Shown here: piece by piece, positions 32,801 through 47,900 of the stretch
How positions within the stretch are numbered: position 1 is the stretch's first letter
Layout: the number at the start of each line of letters is the position of its first letter
NCBI GenBank assembly: GCA_038496675.1
Contig: CM076667.1
Coordinates: forward strand, 16,389,469-16,453,468
Length of the DNA: 64,000 nucleotides
From: Rachycentron canadum
Lineage: Eukaryota; Chordata; Actinopteri; Carangiformes; Rachycentridae
Direction: 5' to 3'
Program-made: the position numbers and the translations under genes
Notes under the pieces: model-generated
The model's database searches: none
What the model was told of the DNA's origin: nothing
The model's input: the letters and a program-made list of their open reading frames with translations, nothing else

Positions 32801-35800
32801 GACAGAAATGTTGGAGATGTTGCTCTTGTCTGTTTGATGCTCCGAGGCAACTGGAGAGAACTCGATGTCTCCAGAGTTGAGGATGGCAGCCAGGGTGCTG
32901 TAAACACTGCCCAGCTCCTGCAGAGATGACAGACAAGGGATGACAAAACTGATACCAAGAACAATATATCAGCCATGCAATGTTATATACTCTTATATAC
33001 TACTAACAATTTTGCAATGTCTGTTTGTCTATTTTTCATGTTATCAACTTATGTAATGCACCAGAGCTTGAGTAGCTCCGTGCTGCATTCCTGTGTGCTC
33101 AGACTAACTATCAGTCCTGCCACTTTGATGAAGTACTGTAGGCGTCGAGTCATGCAAGGCCTGAGTGGAGGCAAAAATGTTCATCTGTATCAGGTACAAT
33201 ATGCACTCTAGATAAAAGGAAAGCTGCTGAATAACATCATAAAATTTCTGCTTCCACCTGCAAAATCACATGTCCATATACTGTATGCTCAGGAATTGGG
33301 AGTAGTTAATTCTAATTTGTGTCTTCAATTTGTAATTCGTAACTTTACTAATTTTTGTGTGCAGTTTGTGCTCGCCGTTGTTGCATGCATGTGCTATTGT
33401 AATTAATAGTTGACATGACTATTGCTTGTTGAAAAATTACATTTAACGTGCCTTACTTTCAGTGCAAAGAAAAGGAGGCTGTTCCTCCAACAGTGCCAAG
33501 CGATTAGAGGATAAGTGCTATTGACGTGCAGATCCCAGTGGCAATCAGTTCTTAGGGCCTCATTAGCTTTCACAATGCCAACAGCTGACTGCCTACATGT
33601 GCCTGCAGCACCATTCTCCATCATGAACCATACAGTATACCTTAGAACAGGTATACCATACAGTCTACCTATAGACTAGTTTAAAAGCTTATTTTATGCA
33701 TTTTTTGGAGCAAATGCGAACTGCTGTACAGACTTTCAGACATTGCAGATATAATATAGGAGTGTGAGAATCTGTATGAATGTGAATGTATCAAGGTTAT
33801 GCTATTATTGTGGGCCACTTTCAGCTTTTTGCCCAGTAATTGATGTGGTGGTTTGTACCTCCAGGGTGAATCCAATGACTTTGAAACACTGCTCCACTGC
33901 ATCAAACTGCTCCTTGTAGAAGGTGTTGCTCACTATGTCAGGCCCTAATTTAACGTGCTCGTTACACAGATACCTGCAGTACAAAGTGGAAAGCAAAGAT
34001 CAGGATTGGGGTGTTGGAAAGTAAGGAGTTTGCAATGTGAGTGGGCAATAACAGTGTTTCAGAGAAGGGCTAAGTAATGTCAAACCTACTTAGGTGTTTT
34101 GCTGTCGGAGAGCTTGTAGTGGGCTAGTTTCTTCCTGTCAGCCAGGCCGGCATAAATGTAGTAGAAGATGTGGAAGTTTCTCTCCCCTCTGTGGAAACAC
34201 AAAAAGATGTAGCTCAGAAATACAGAACTTAAAAGCACAAGACTGATATTGTGACTCTATTTGCACGCTGCTCATTTGTTGTCACCCATTTTGCAATACA
34301 ATTGAACAGACTACAATGTCTGTAATTTGTTTTGTCAGCCTGAAAAATGAAGAGTTCAAATTCAAAAAAGTATTTTATATGTGTACTCTGCTAACTATCC
34401 TCCTCACAAATCTGAAAACATAACGTCCCTGAGGTAATTAGTCATAAACAAATCTTTGAAACATAATTATTGAACAAATGTGGATCGACCTTGTTAGTTG
34501 TCTTCAACAATTAGTATCTAACTGGCCAAAGAAAAGTGCAGCTACACACAATGTTTGATGCCAAATCAAGCCTTGTCTGACCCGTATGTCTGTTTTCTAA
34601 TGAAATACTCGAGTCTGCCTTTGAAGTCCCACTAAGGACACTTGCAAGACCACAATCTTTGATCAAACAGGAAATAAGCTAGCCCCTCCACTTGACCCAG
34701 TCGGCTCCCCAGACACATGATAAGAAGAAAAGGTGTATTGAATGAAGTGCTAGGTTGAAGGCAAATGTCACCATTTTGAGATGGAGCGGTAGAGGCAAAG
34801 GAAGAAAGACAGAGTTCAATACGCACTGATCCCTGGCCAGCAAGCAGACAAATAACCAATAACCTGAGCACCAATGTTCTTTGAGAAAACAACAGATGTG
34901 ATTTACATTTCTGTGAATGACATTGTGAAATGAAAGCCCTGTGTCATAATGTTTCTGACATAAATAAAAAGAAAAGAAAAAAAAAACAAAACCAAAAGAG
35001 GGAATTGATATTTACACGGCCTGGTGGATGACTCTGGATTTCTCCAGCAGATATTCGGATATCTGCGCTCCCACCACTGTTCCCCCACAGGTGAACTTCA
35101 TTTCCAGGTACTTGCCGAAGCGGCTGGAGTTGTCGTTGATGACTGTGCAGGCGTTTCCAAAGGCCTCCACCAGGCTGTTGACCAGCAGGATCTTCTCCTG
35201 CAGGGTACGATTATTGGCCTGAAATAAAGCAAAACTGGAAAATCAATAGAGTGGAAGTGATGATTCTTTTGTCAATGCACGAATTTCTGCCATGTGTCTT
35301 CCTATTCATGTTGCTCCCATCGAAAGTGACAATGTCATTGCTTATTTTACTGTTCCAGACTGAAATAGAAACTTTCCTTTCAATCAAGTTTCAAATTAAT
35401 CATGACTGGCAGCAGCTGGATCTCCAAAAACGGACTCCAGGATGTTTTAAATAAAGCTAATGGGAACCCAAATGAAGAGTAAATAATAATGAGAGGGACA
35501 TGTTAATATAATGTTGTGTTTATGGACCATCATAACTCACCTTCCCAAGAACAGTCAGCTGCTGCACTAACAGATGAGCACTCTCTGTTTTCCCTGCTCC
35601 ACTTTCTCCACTGATCACAACACACTGCACACATGGAGTTACAGAAATTTCCATAAAACTAGTAATGACAACGCTGACAAAATATCACTGGAAGGAAAAT
35701 TTGACCCCATTGGTGGAAACAGCTTGGTAATTTGAATGTGACTGCATCTTGTTTCAAACAAACTGCACCAAAACAAGTTGAGTTAAAAGCAACTTTCAGC

Positions 35801-35810
35801 CCTCAGGACA

Positions 35811-35901
<91 letters not shown>

Positions 35902-38900
35902 GAAATGAGCATAAAATTTACCTGGTCTGCGTTGTATGACACCATGGACTGGTAAGCGATATCAGCCACAGCAAAGATGTGTGGTGGGTTGGCTGTGCGC
36001 TTGGCTCCTATGTACATCTTAGTGTGCTAGAAAGGGGTGACAAAAAAAAGACGTATTTACATGTACACAAATGTAATGGATACCAAGGAATATCTTTTTT
36101 TTAGAAGAAAAATATTGTTATTGTGACGCGGTTTTGCTACTTTGCACTTCACACCAACAGAAATCTTTCAGTCTGCACAAACTGTTCTACAATACATTAT
36201 GTTTTGTTCACTCTGGGAGAAGAGGAATGAAAAATGGCAACAAACTTGAGGCAAACGTGATGATTGAGAGGAAAATATAGTCAGTGGGGTATGGAAAAAA
36301 AAGAAAATCAGAAAAAATGTGTGTGTGTGAGTGTGTGTGTGTGAGGCTAAATGGGACGCAGCAGACTGAAGAACTGCAGAGGCGCTAATGTGATACGCTG
36401 GGCTACATTCAGTGCATTACTGACCAAATGTATACAAGCACACAGGTGTACAAGAGACAAAACACACACACACATATTAAAAGCTACAGCCACAGACCTC
36501 AGGAGTGTATATCTCCATCGTATGGAAAGGATTGACTGCAATGAGAATATCTCCCACATATGTGTAAATCTGATCTCTTCCATAGCGACTCTGAAGCTGC
36601 TCTGTGACAGTGTTCTGAAAAAAACAAACAAACAAAAGAAACAACCTTGATTAAATTTTCAGGCTTGTCGCATTTCCATGCATGTTTCCTATTACTATCT
36701 AGATGTCTCATTATAGGAGATAACTGCTTTACAATTATTATTACAACCCAGCAGTCCTTTAACTCATGTCCTGCCTTAAGTCAAGGCCTGTGACGCCTGT
36801 TACACCAATGTATTATCTTCATGTCATACAGTGATTAATTCTCCTGTCTTCATGCTGCCGGGACAGGTATTGCATTGTCTCCCTCGTACTAGCATGGCTG
36901 CTCATCTTTGAAGGATGGGTGGAAATATCCGCTGGCAACTGAGACTGGTTGTATCGTTCAATACGTCGATGCAGAGCTCACATTTGATAAATTGCTCTCA
37001 ATGTAATTTGGGCAAAAGATGCTGTTGTGCTTCTCTCACCGTGGTTAATCAACAGACCAAAGGGGTTGATCAAGGAAAATGACACTAAACATTCAAGTTA
37101 GTAGAGGGACAGAAAATATAGACATGTAGATATAATTAGGAATTTTATCAATCATCTAAAAGAAAGATCCTGTGACTACACATCTGCATGAAAGTGTGCT
37201 CTAACCAGCACAGCAACAATTTTTTACAGGATGCCATCGATCTTTTTCAGCTGTGGTAAATCTCAATGTTATTGTACATTTAAAAACAATTAAGTAATTA
37301 AGTAAACAATTAAGGAAACAACCTCACCACATGGTCTATGGCTGTTCTGGAGCTTATGATTGTTCTGTCATTTTTTCAGAGCTTTCCTTTGTATTGACTG
37401 TGACAATGGTTTTCTTCCTCATGTTTGTCATGTTTTATTTGTTGTTGTTTGTTATCAAGATCTATTGTGGTGTCAGTCAAGCGGAGTTTGGACTTTCTCA
37501 CCTCATCTAGCACCTCTAGGGTGGCGAGGTCGTCCACCTCATCTGGGTCAGTCTGCATCTTCAAGTGGCTTCCTTTTTTAGTGTGGATGCGTTCATGCCT
37601 GGAGTTAATAGGACACACAACCAAGTCTCTCACTAAAGCAATGTATGTAATGTATATACTGCACATGACAACATCAGTAATTTAAATTCAAATGCAGTAC
37701 ATAATGAGAACATCCTGTAATCCTGCCAGTATTATTTTCTAAGGCAAAGAAGTGCATCTTTTCACTCTAAAAACCCTAAATAGTGTAATCAAACCTTCCA
37801 CAATATAGAGATGTATAATAAATCAGTAAAGATCTGCATGTAATCTATAGCATAAATGGTGAATAAAAAGGCCATCAGTATGCAAGTCACTCAGCCCTCC
37901 ATCCTCTGTTTGCTCCCTACCTTGAGATTAAAGTCTATTTTTACACAAAACTGTACATTATAGGGGAAATTGTAGCAGGAGGCCTCCATCATTTTAAAGT
38001 TTTTTTAAAATTCAATTCAAGGCTAATGTCTGCACTGTTCACTGTGATAAATAATTTTAAGTACCAGGGAAAAGAAATCTGTAGTTATAAAAATGCACCA
38101 AAAAAGCTAATTTGCATTCAAACTAACTGCACCACGTTTTAGCTTTAGCAATGCAACAGCACAGCATTAACAACTCATTACATTCCTTTGTTTTCTCACA
38201 TTATGTATCAGAATGTATGAATATATATGATTACCAGCCACATCCCAAAAAAATTATCATTATTTAGTTGATGATGGTGGTAATTTCTCCATCGTGATTG
38301 TAATTAATCTCAGCTAAAACTCCCATTTGTCTCAAAGCTAATGATTGATGGTGAGGTGCAGAGCTCATCGAATGTGGTAGGTGTTAAGGTCCTAGAATGA
38401 TGGGGCATTACAGAAAATGCAGAAAGTGGTGATAATAACATAACTCAGAAAACAGATAACAATGTTAACAATGGCAGCATGTGAACAGTCTAAAACCGGC
38501 CCATGTAGATGACTGGAAGTACATGTGCCTTCACAACTACAACAAGCGACACTAAAAGAAAAAAAAAAAAACGGTTAGCATCTACTCCTACTGTGGCATA
38601 AAGGTCATATATGCATATGTTACCTGTCATTACTGTCTGTGCCTCTGTCTGTCTTTCCATGATGGCTTAAAATGACAGAAATAGGATTAATATTTCATGA
38701 CTGTATGGGTGAAACACTTTTCTGGGCCAACATTTTGGCTCATGCGACTCGTGCTGCCTGCACGTCAAGTGAAGCTGGAGCAGGATTGAGCTGTTGTTTA
38801 TGTGAGGGTGACAGGGCTTGTAAAACATCCAGCGTGGGGGGGGTGGGTAATTTGGATTATACTGACGGCAAAAGTTAAGCTGCAGCCCAGTGAAGACAAC

Positions 38901-41900
38901 CCACTGACAGGGAGAAAGTTTTTTTTTTCGCCTATCAAACACTTTATAGTGCGTGAGTATTCTGCTTGTGCTGTTAGACAAATACAGACAAGTACAACTT
39001 CCACTATGTCACAAATATACATGGAAATGTGATATATTTAAAAGGAAGCATACATGCAAATAGGATAGTACCTTGTTTTTTCAATTACTCCTATTTGTTG
39101 GTTGAGATCAATGAGTTCTATCAGTTGCTTCTGCAGTATTTTCTCTTTGCCAACAATCTGTTTGATGAACACATGCTGGAGCAGGTCTAGCACATTTGGT
39201 CTCAGCTCAAAGTCCTTTATCAGACATCTGTGGGGAGGAGAAGAAGAAAAGGTAGAGGCGTGCAATTCATTACTCGATTTCTGATCAAAGCATCTGGTTA
39301 TTTACTACCAGTGGAAATATTTATTATTCACAGAGGCAGAGCAGACGCACACACAGACTCTACACTCACTTGCAGATGAAGTCATTAAAGTCGTCTGACC
39401 AGAGCTCCGGCTGGTGGAGAGTAGGCGGAGGATTCCTGTTTAAAGAAAGGAATGAAAAGAGATAAATGGACTGATAAGATGAGATGGGATTTATGCGGCC
39501 GCGGCCAGAGAACAAAAGGCCGAGTGGAACAATGGAGTGAAATATTAACACTTGGAATTATTAATCATTGAAACACAGCCAGAGATGTATCTGCATGAGG
39601 TAATAACAAATAGCATTTCCACCTGTGCAGCTGGGTGGTATTGACACAGTTGATTTTATGACAGAAAAGCAATAGTCAGCAACAATGTCTATATATAAAT
39701 ATAAAACCAGATCTTATGAGCTTAAGGCTTCTCCTGTAAAAATCATATTCAAAGACACACTGTGATAAGAGGTCAACAACAACAAGGCCGCACAGCACAG
39801 AACAACTGAGCTAATTTGCTATAATTCCTCGTTCTGCTGTAACCTTTTTACAAGAAGGTTCCCGACAAGTGGTAGAGAAGTCAATGCTGCCTGAAAATGC
39901 ACCAGGGCCTTTTTAACGTTGGCTCTGACAGCAATAAATTGGTCTAATGAGAGGCCATACATCTCCTTTTTATCACGCAACACAACCCATATAGACGGCA
40001 AATGCATCAGACATTTGCTGTGACTATTAAAGTGTGTTTCTTATCCAGAAGACAAACAGGAGCTTGTGGAGGCATGAGCTTCTTGAGTTATACAACTATC
40101 TACTTTTTAGGTATTTACTTCACTGGATACTAACATGAGGATATATCTTAGTTGTAATGTCCAAGCTCTGTATTATTTCTTATCCTGCTGTGTCTCTTTC
40201 TTTCATTGAGCTACATTTATGTGTTGAATGTTCACTGTTCTCTCTTATACTATGACCTGTGTTATGTTCTTGCACATTGACAAAATATTTTTTGAAATCT
40301 TGTAGAATAAATTATGGTTGATACTGGCTTTGTGCACAAACGACTATGCATTGAAATAGTGTAGATGTGTATTAGACATGAAAAACTAACCAGCTCACTG
40401 ACCTATTCACAAACAGACGGACCAACTAACTATTGAACTAATTGTAACTACGAACGAACCCACCACAATTTCCTTTAAACAAAATTCAAAATTGTAGCTA
40501 GCATGACTTCAACGTCTGGCAGAGCTAACAAACTAACAAAATGATGAACTAACTTCAACCTTTAGTGCTAAGACCAAATTGGTAGCTTGCATGGTGTGAA
40601 ATCTGGCTAAATCACGGCTTGCTAACTGACTAGCCTCAATTTCCTACAGACCAAATCCCAAACATTAGCTATAACTTCACAGTCTTCTGGAGCTCTTGCA
40701 TATTTTTCTGTGATCTATCTGCAGTGCTGTTCACTACACTGTGGGATGACAAAGCACCAGGAAACCTATGTACCAAACAATGCTAATGCTTCCTCATACA
40801 GCTAATAAATCATCATCAGACAGAGATGACAATTCAGCCATAGCTCAAACTTGTGATGCTTTTTCAGGTTGGATTATTTAGCGCAATTTAAACTCAGAAG
40901 AGCACAATGAAGCAAAACCTGGTTTTTGAAGGCAAAACCAACTACTCCATTTTTCAACCTAACAATTTGCACTGCACATACATACAGTGGGGGAAGAATA
41001 AAAGAGGCACACCTGGCACTGGAGTCAGCTACTATAGTTACAACATCGGTGTAGTATTCACTGCAGCAGTGTATTGGATTGTATCATACTGTATTGTGTT
41101 AGCTTACTGTGTACAGTGTATGGCGAGGTAATACCCCCGCCCTTGTGTACTGAATGGTAAAATTGCAGGTAAAATCTGAACCACAAAAACACAGCACTAA
41201 GGGAAAGCAGATGTATTTTTAATGTTTTTATAAAAACCACATCAAAATTCAGGCTTTTCCTTGATGATCTTTGGCTTCTGTTTGGCCAGCCTAAATTAAA
41301 AAAGACAAGTTGTGGTTCAATCGATGCCTTCATCATGTCTCTTTCCTGGACTGCTTGACAAATGGACCCAGAGAAGAGAGAGGAGGGAAGTGAGGAGTGT
41401 GAACAGAGAGCCTGAAGCTCTGACTGCAGCAGTCACATAGATTGTGAGAAGCCTGTGTGATGGCTCCTGTGGAGCACGACCCCAAGAGCAAACACACACA
41501 GGACAGCCATGACATAGGAGCTGTCTGTGTGTGTTTGTGCATGTGTGGGTGTCAGGCGCACACCATGCATTGATGGACAAAGTGCTGTGCCGTTGCAATG
41601 ACAGTGGCGGTAAGTGCTTATGCAGCTCTCGCACTGGAATCAAGAGACGATAAACAATTACATTTCACCTTCAGCCCGCAAAACACACAGACAAGAAAAG
41701 GGGGGGCTGTGCTCTCGCCCCCTTCCCCCTGCCCCCCAAACCAGGACGGGTGGGATCAGTGCCAGGAGGGGAGGGGTTTATGGATAAGCCCCTGCCAGCA
41801 AAAAAAAAAGGCCATTTGAAATGAAAAGACTGTACTTTGTCTGTTGACAGTCTGTATACAGAAGCAAATCACTGCACTGGGGAGCAGGAGATGGCTTCTC

Positions 41901-44900
41901 TGGATTGCAGTACAAGCACTATGAATTACCCTGTCTTTACATCCCTCTCTGCCTGTAGAGGAGGGATGTAATGAAAACATACTCATCACTGTCTTATGCC
42001 TTGCCTCAGTGAAGTGACTACAATAACTTGCTTTAGCTCTGCTGCTGAAAGAAAGGCTGAATGGGTTGCATACCTTTTAAAGCAATGATGTCTTTTTATT
42101 GAAGCAAATTTTTAACTTCCAGTTAGATGCTGACATGTAATATATGTTCTGGGCATTTGCTGCTAGAGCACTGCAAAGCACCCCAGCCATTTTCAAAGGG
42201 CTCCGATTTTTCATTTCATAGGCAGTAATTAGGAAGTCATCGCCTTCACTGTCATCAATCATCTGTATCAAAATAAGATAGCAATACATCTAGTTAGTGT
42301 TAAATTAAAATAGGGGCTGTTGGCATCTTGAAATCTTCAATTATGTCAGGAAAATTGTCATTTAGTCATAATGAAACATCTAAATTTCAATAAAACCTAA
42401 GTCAAAGTCAAGTATTTGTCAATCAGTGTTAATTCCAAAGCATGCAGTCAATTCCAACTTTTAATTTATGTGTAGTGTAGTAAGAAACTTTGCTCTCATT
42501 TTAAAACAGAAGATGAGTGATCATATACTTCTGAACTGAACTGCTTTAAAGGTAGTGCAGTTGCTCACTGATGATTAGCACTGCCACCTCATAGCAAGAA
42601 CCTGATCAGCACCAGGGTTTCAGTAGAATAAACTTTGATTTCATCCACAGTGCTGGGGGGTCAATTGCATTAATGAGGATGATATGTTGTTGTGTAGGTG
42701 CAACAGTGGCTCACCTGGGTATTTTGAAAAGGGCTCTCATTGGATGGAGGTCGGAGAGGGGTGGGTCTCCATCTCCCAGCTCTATGGCAGTGATGCCCAG
42801 GGACCAAACATCACATCGAGCATCGTAGGTTGAGTCCAGCTGCTGCTCACATGCTATCACCTGGAGCACAGTCCGACCAAACACAATTTTAAAAAGCCAA
42901 AGTTAACCATCAACCAACATCTCTGTGAATTATCTTGGGTCTTACAACACCTGTTAATCCCTCAATGGCTTCACCAATTATCAGATCAAAATATTATTAC
43001 ACCTATCTCTCTCTCTTTTCTCTATTTCCTTTATCCCTAAACCAACAGAAGATCAGAGCTAGAGACGAAGGGTCTAATCTTCTGTGGTACAGAGAAGACT
43101 TGTGGATTTGTTTGGTGTGAGGACTCAGGTTTGGGCCCAATTCCCCATGAGGGAGTCAGCATTCATGTACTGTTGTTGAATTTTGTTATTTTATCAGTCA
43201 CACACACACACGCACACCCACACACACATACAGACATGCACACACTATAAAGCAAACAAGCATGTAACAGAGCAAAATGTCATTTTTGGAGTTGTCCAAT
43301 ATCAAAGACACCGATTATAACAGAGGCTGGACTCTACACACACACAAACACACAAAGTCAATCATCAGTGTCCTCAGGGCAACATGGTACCCAATCAACA
43401 ATATGAATCATCTGAGTGGGTGGTGTGTGCACATAACTGCAAACAAACACACACACACATACATACAAAATACACATTCACCATTACTGTCAAAAATCTG
43501 AAATCAATGTTGATTCTCAGAAGGCATGTACTCGTATACATTGGCAAGACAAGCAGAGAAATCATTACCAGATTACAAATACGACATCCTAATACACAAG
43601 TATACACACAAAGACTCCATCATGGGAATTTAAAAAAAATGTCTATCATCCTCACTATTCTATCGTCTGTCCTCATTAAATATATATATATATATATATA
43701 TAGGTATGATATATGTATTGGCAAAAAGAATAGAAACTTTAAATTTTATTAAAATAGTTCAAGTCTAAATCATCAACGTGTAACCATAACAAAGGCCTAA
43801 AAGTGAGATTATAAGACTCAACTTACCTTTCACCTCAAAGTTATATAACCAAATCTTCTTTAGAAAGAAGGTGAGACCAGGTCTGTATTAATCCAGCGCT
43901 GTATAAAATCCAGTCCAGATTAAGAATCTATCAAAAACGTCAGCTAAATTTCAGATCAGCTAAAAAAGATCATTGTTTGTAAATCTCACTCCTGCCATCA
44001 AAAAGCTTTACAACTGAAGACTTTATAGTCAAGAGTCCACCCGAGCCAAGTCCTTTCTCACAACTTTGATGCTGAACATCTTACACAAATGACATTAAAA
44101 TCCTTGGGCTCCTTGAGTCCTGAACACTTAACGCTGTGTATATTCTAATGCACAATTTGCACACAATGCAAACCTCATGTAAAAAAGGCCATTTTGATTG
44201 GGTGAATGAAGGTTAATCAACAGAGGGCAACATTTATTGTGGGAGGTCGTACATTTAAAACTTGTGGCGCAATGGATACAGAGTGTAGCTGTTTAGAGGA
44301 GTATAATGTTACCAGTTATACCGACAGGGGCTGCTGATGCTTTATCTCGTAATCTTGATCAGTATGCAGATTGGTGGTCATGGGATGCTTCTGGGTTGAG
44401 GTTTTCCTGGGGTGTCCAGTTTTGTTAAAAATAAACTAAATGCATCTGCTTCTTAACGCAAACATATGTAGACTTTTCTAGTGCGTCCTTGTTTTCTATG
44501 GGTTTGTCTCATTTCTTAATTTTAGAATCTGAATTTATTTTTAAAACAAGATGTTTGTGACTTGAGGCACATGGCTTAGGTTTTGTTGCCTTTTTTAATT
44601 CATTAGAAGTCCATGAAAACCTGACCACCAACCTGACGAGTGTTGATAATAGATAAATCAGACATTCATTGATTTTTCAGACTTGTATTCTTCAGCCCTC
44701 ACTGAGAATTTATTTGATTTGACAATTTATTTGCGCAGTTCACTTTGGAGCTTTTTTTAAATTATTTTTTTATTTTTTAATTATTATTATTATTTTGTGG
44801 AAAACTGGTGAAGTTGCCTTTTAATTTTTGGTCTGAGCTGAGATGCAAACTCGGGTCCCTGGAAAAAAAGTTGTACTACACACTTGCTTCTCACAACCTC

Positions 44901-47900
44901 CTAACTCTTACTCTAAAGGGTACAATACTAGCAGTGGATAAAACCATTGGCATTGGCTGTAAATCTGCTGCTATTTCAGCTGTGTGATTCCTGGGTATGA
45001 TGGAATACTAGATATAGAGCTCAGTACAAAAATGTGTTTACAATATGATTAATATAACAAACATATTGTAGAGCTGTAAATATATTTATATTATAGCACA
45101 GTGAGACCATTTATATTAATTTAGATCTATACAGATGTGTTCATGTTTTGTACATTTTCTAAAATAAAAACTGTTTAAAAAAATCTTTAACAGTTTAAAA
45201 AGAGATATGAGCAACACATATCTATAACAATACAACTTCCCTGTTGTATAACTGGTGAGACAACACTCATATATAAACACACTTTCATGAAAAATGACAT
45301 TGTCACCAAATCAGCTCCAGAACACCTAACTTTATATTGTCCCTTATATGACACAGGATAACGTTAACCCACCGTAAAAAGTAACGGATAACGGGATGTG
45401 ACTACATACTGGTATAAATGATCACTTCTTGATGTTTACTGTTTTAGAGGCTATATGTACTGCTGGTGCACTGAGCCATGATTAGATAGGAGATGAATGA
45501 TGGAGGCTGCCCATTTCATTTTCTCATGAACATTGCATTTGACAGTGTTATCTCTTTGGTGATTATTAACTGTGGCCCGCTGGGATCTGCTCCAGGCTAA
45601 TGTAGTGGAAAGGGAGCAGGCAGCGGGAACGTTTACAGGCCAGTTTTACTGTACCTCAGGAGCCATCCAGAAGGGAGTTCCAACAGAGGTGTTCCTCCTC
45701 AGACGGGTATTTGTCAGCTGAGCCGAAACACCTGCAGGGATGAGAATACACACTTCAGCCATTTTAGCCTCTCGTAGGATTCAGTGGAGACAATTTGCAC
45801 TTTCTCGGTAACTTCATTGACGTGTTTTTTTTTTTTCTCTCAAAGATCAGACTGGCTGGTAGAAAGTGATGATCTGTGAAAAGGGAAAGAGTAAACAGAA
45901 AACAGCAGGGTGCAGCTCAGCTGATATGTTGCTGAATGGATCTCTTATGCCACTGATAGATCTGTCACTATAGTGACAAGGAGAAAAAACAATACACACA
46001 CATGCACACAGTAACATAAAGCTGCTATGCTTTTTCTTCTTTCCGCTGAATGATAGATTGCTTTGAATTACAAATTCTTCTGTCACTGCAGGGGATGTAG
46101 GTTTGCTGGGCATTTCAAGAACAAGATTTGAATACAATTCAACTGTAAACAGGCTGTGGCAGCTGGAGACGACACTTCACCCTCTCTCAGAGCAAGATAT
46201 TACATGATTTATTAGCTCATGTTCGTTATACAAGAAGAAGACAAAATCATCTTCAGGCAGTCAAGACAGACGTGGTTGAATTCAGCAGAAATGGGAGCTC
46301 AGAGAGAGAGAGGGCATGTGTGTATGTGTGTGTTCATGTGTGGTAAAAAGCCTGACAAGGAACATGCTGACCCACAATCGTGACTTCAGTCCAGTCCAGA
46401 CAAATCAGTGTTATGCCACGCTGTGATGTATCCCAGGGCTGGCTCTGCCGAAGCAGCCAGCCAGGACAAAAAGCACAGCCTGGAGACAAAAGCAGCCACC
46501 AACAAATAAAAGGTGATCCGCTGATGCATGCGGCTACAGGCTTTGTCCAGCATGTTCTGTTTTTTTATGAATCTAGTGCAGAGTTTGTGTAGAATTTAAC
46601 TCTGCAGAAGGCGTGTAATATGAGAGCTTAGAGGGAATGAAGAGGTCATTTTTGTGTAGTAACAAAATACCCAGATGGTGAAATGTGTTCAAGCCATGAA
46701 ATATGTGCTGACGTGTGCACAGTCCTCTGTCAGAAAACAAGAGAAAATGAAAACATTTACACAGCATGAATGTATTTCTGACAGCATCAGCAACTGTTTC
46801 TTGTAAAAGCTCATTTTTTCCCCCGTTCCTTGACAACTTTGTTGCTTTTGGTACAGTACAGTAACGCACACGTCTTCAGGTGGTGCTGGTGGGTTAAAGC
46901 CAGGGGTGGAGAAAAACGCTAAGATGAGCAACGCAGAGGAAAAATGGCTCTGTGACAAATCATCAAAAGGGATTAGAGTCATGTGCAGGTGGGGATATAC
47001 ACATTAAGGCTGACACACACACAGGGACGCAAACCACAAAACTACACGGTAACACAACCCACATTTCTTAGAACAAACCCATAGTTTTACATGAATGCAG
47101 GCGTATCAACAAGAAACCAAACTACCAAAGGAAACCCGCAATGATCTGATCAAACTTGTGGCTACACACACAAACATCTTCTTTAATATATATGTGAGGT
47201 ATATTAGTGTGTGAGGATACAGAAATAAAGAGCCCCCTATTAAAGCTCTCACTACCCCTCTCTTTCCACTACATTAGCCCCGAGTGGAGCCTGGTGGGCC
47301 ACACTTAATAATCATCACAGAGATAACGCTGTCAATTAGAATATTCATGAGAGACCCATGAACGAAGGGCTCCTCTCATTCTTCCGAAGCTCTTTTTGGG
47401 TCCATCTCGTTGCTATTTTGTTTCTCTGCTGGTGATGAGTCACTGCGGGGGTTTTATCTCCTCAGCTGCTTAGTGTAGCGTGCACCCCTCCACATGAAAA
47501 ACCATTAATCCCAGCGTGACGCAGTGCCTGCGTGTAGCGCCGAGGCCGGCACGAGTCGGGCCTTTTTTTTATTTTTTTCCCCACCTTTTTCGTCATTCTG
47601 CAAGCTTTTACACAAGTTGGGTGTTTTTCTAAACTGCTGCTTCCATTTTTTTCATTTTTGGATGACGTCATGAACAGCACCATCTTGAGCTGTCAGCAAC
47701 GTTAAAGACATACACACCAGCAAAAGCAAACATGTTGCAGCCATTTTTGTGCCTGTTGTACACGAACAGACCTTCGCTCTTTCAGTGCAGCCAAATTCCC
47801 AAGGAAGCAAACACTTCACTGCCAGATAACACAGGAGTCCACATCATATCTCATGAGTTTGCTGCCACCTTTGTTTCAGTTGAATGACATGACATTTACT

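Noticed and set aside
35796..36017. Open frame with a long His-Thr repeat
   Set aside because: It is MYO3A exon 11 read past its donor into the CA microsatellite, not a histidine-rich protein.
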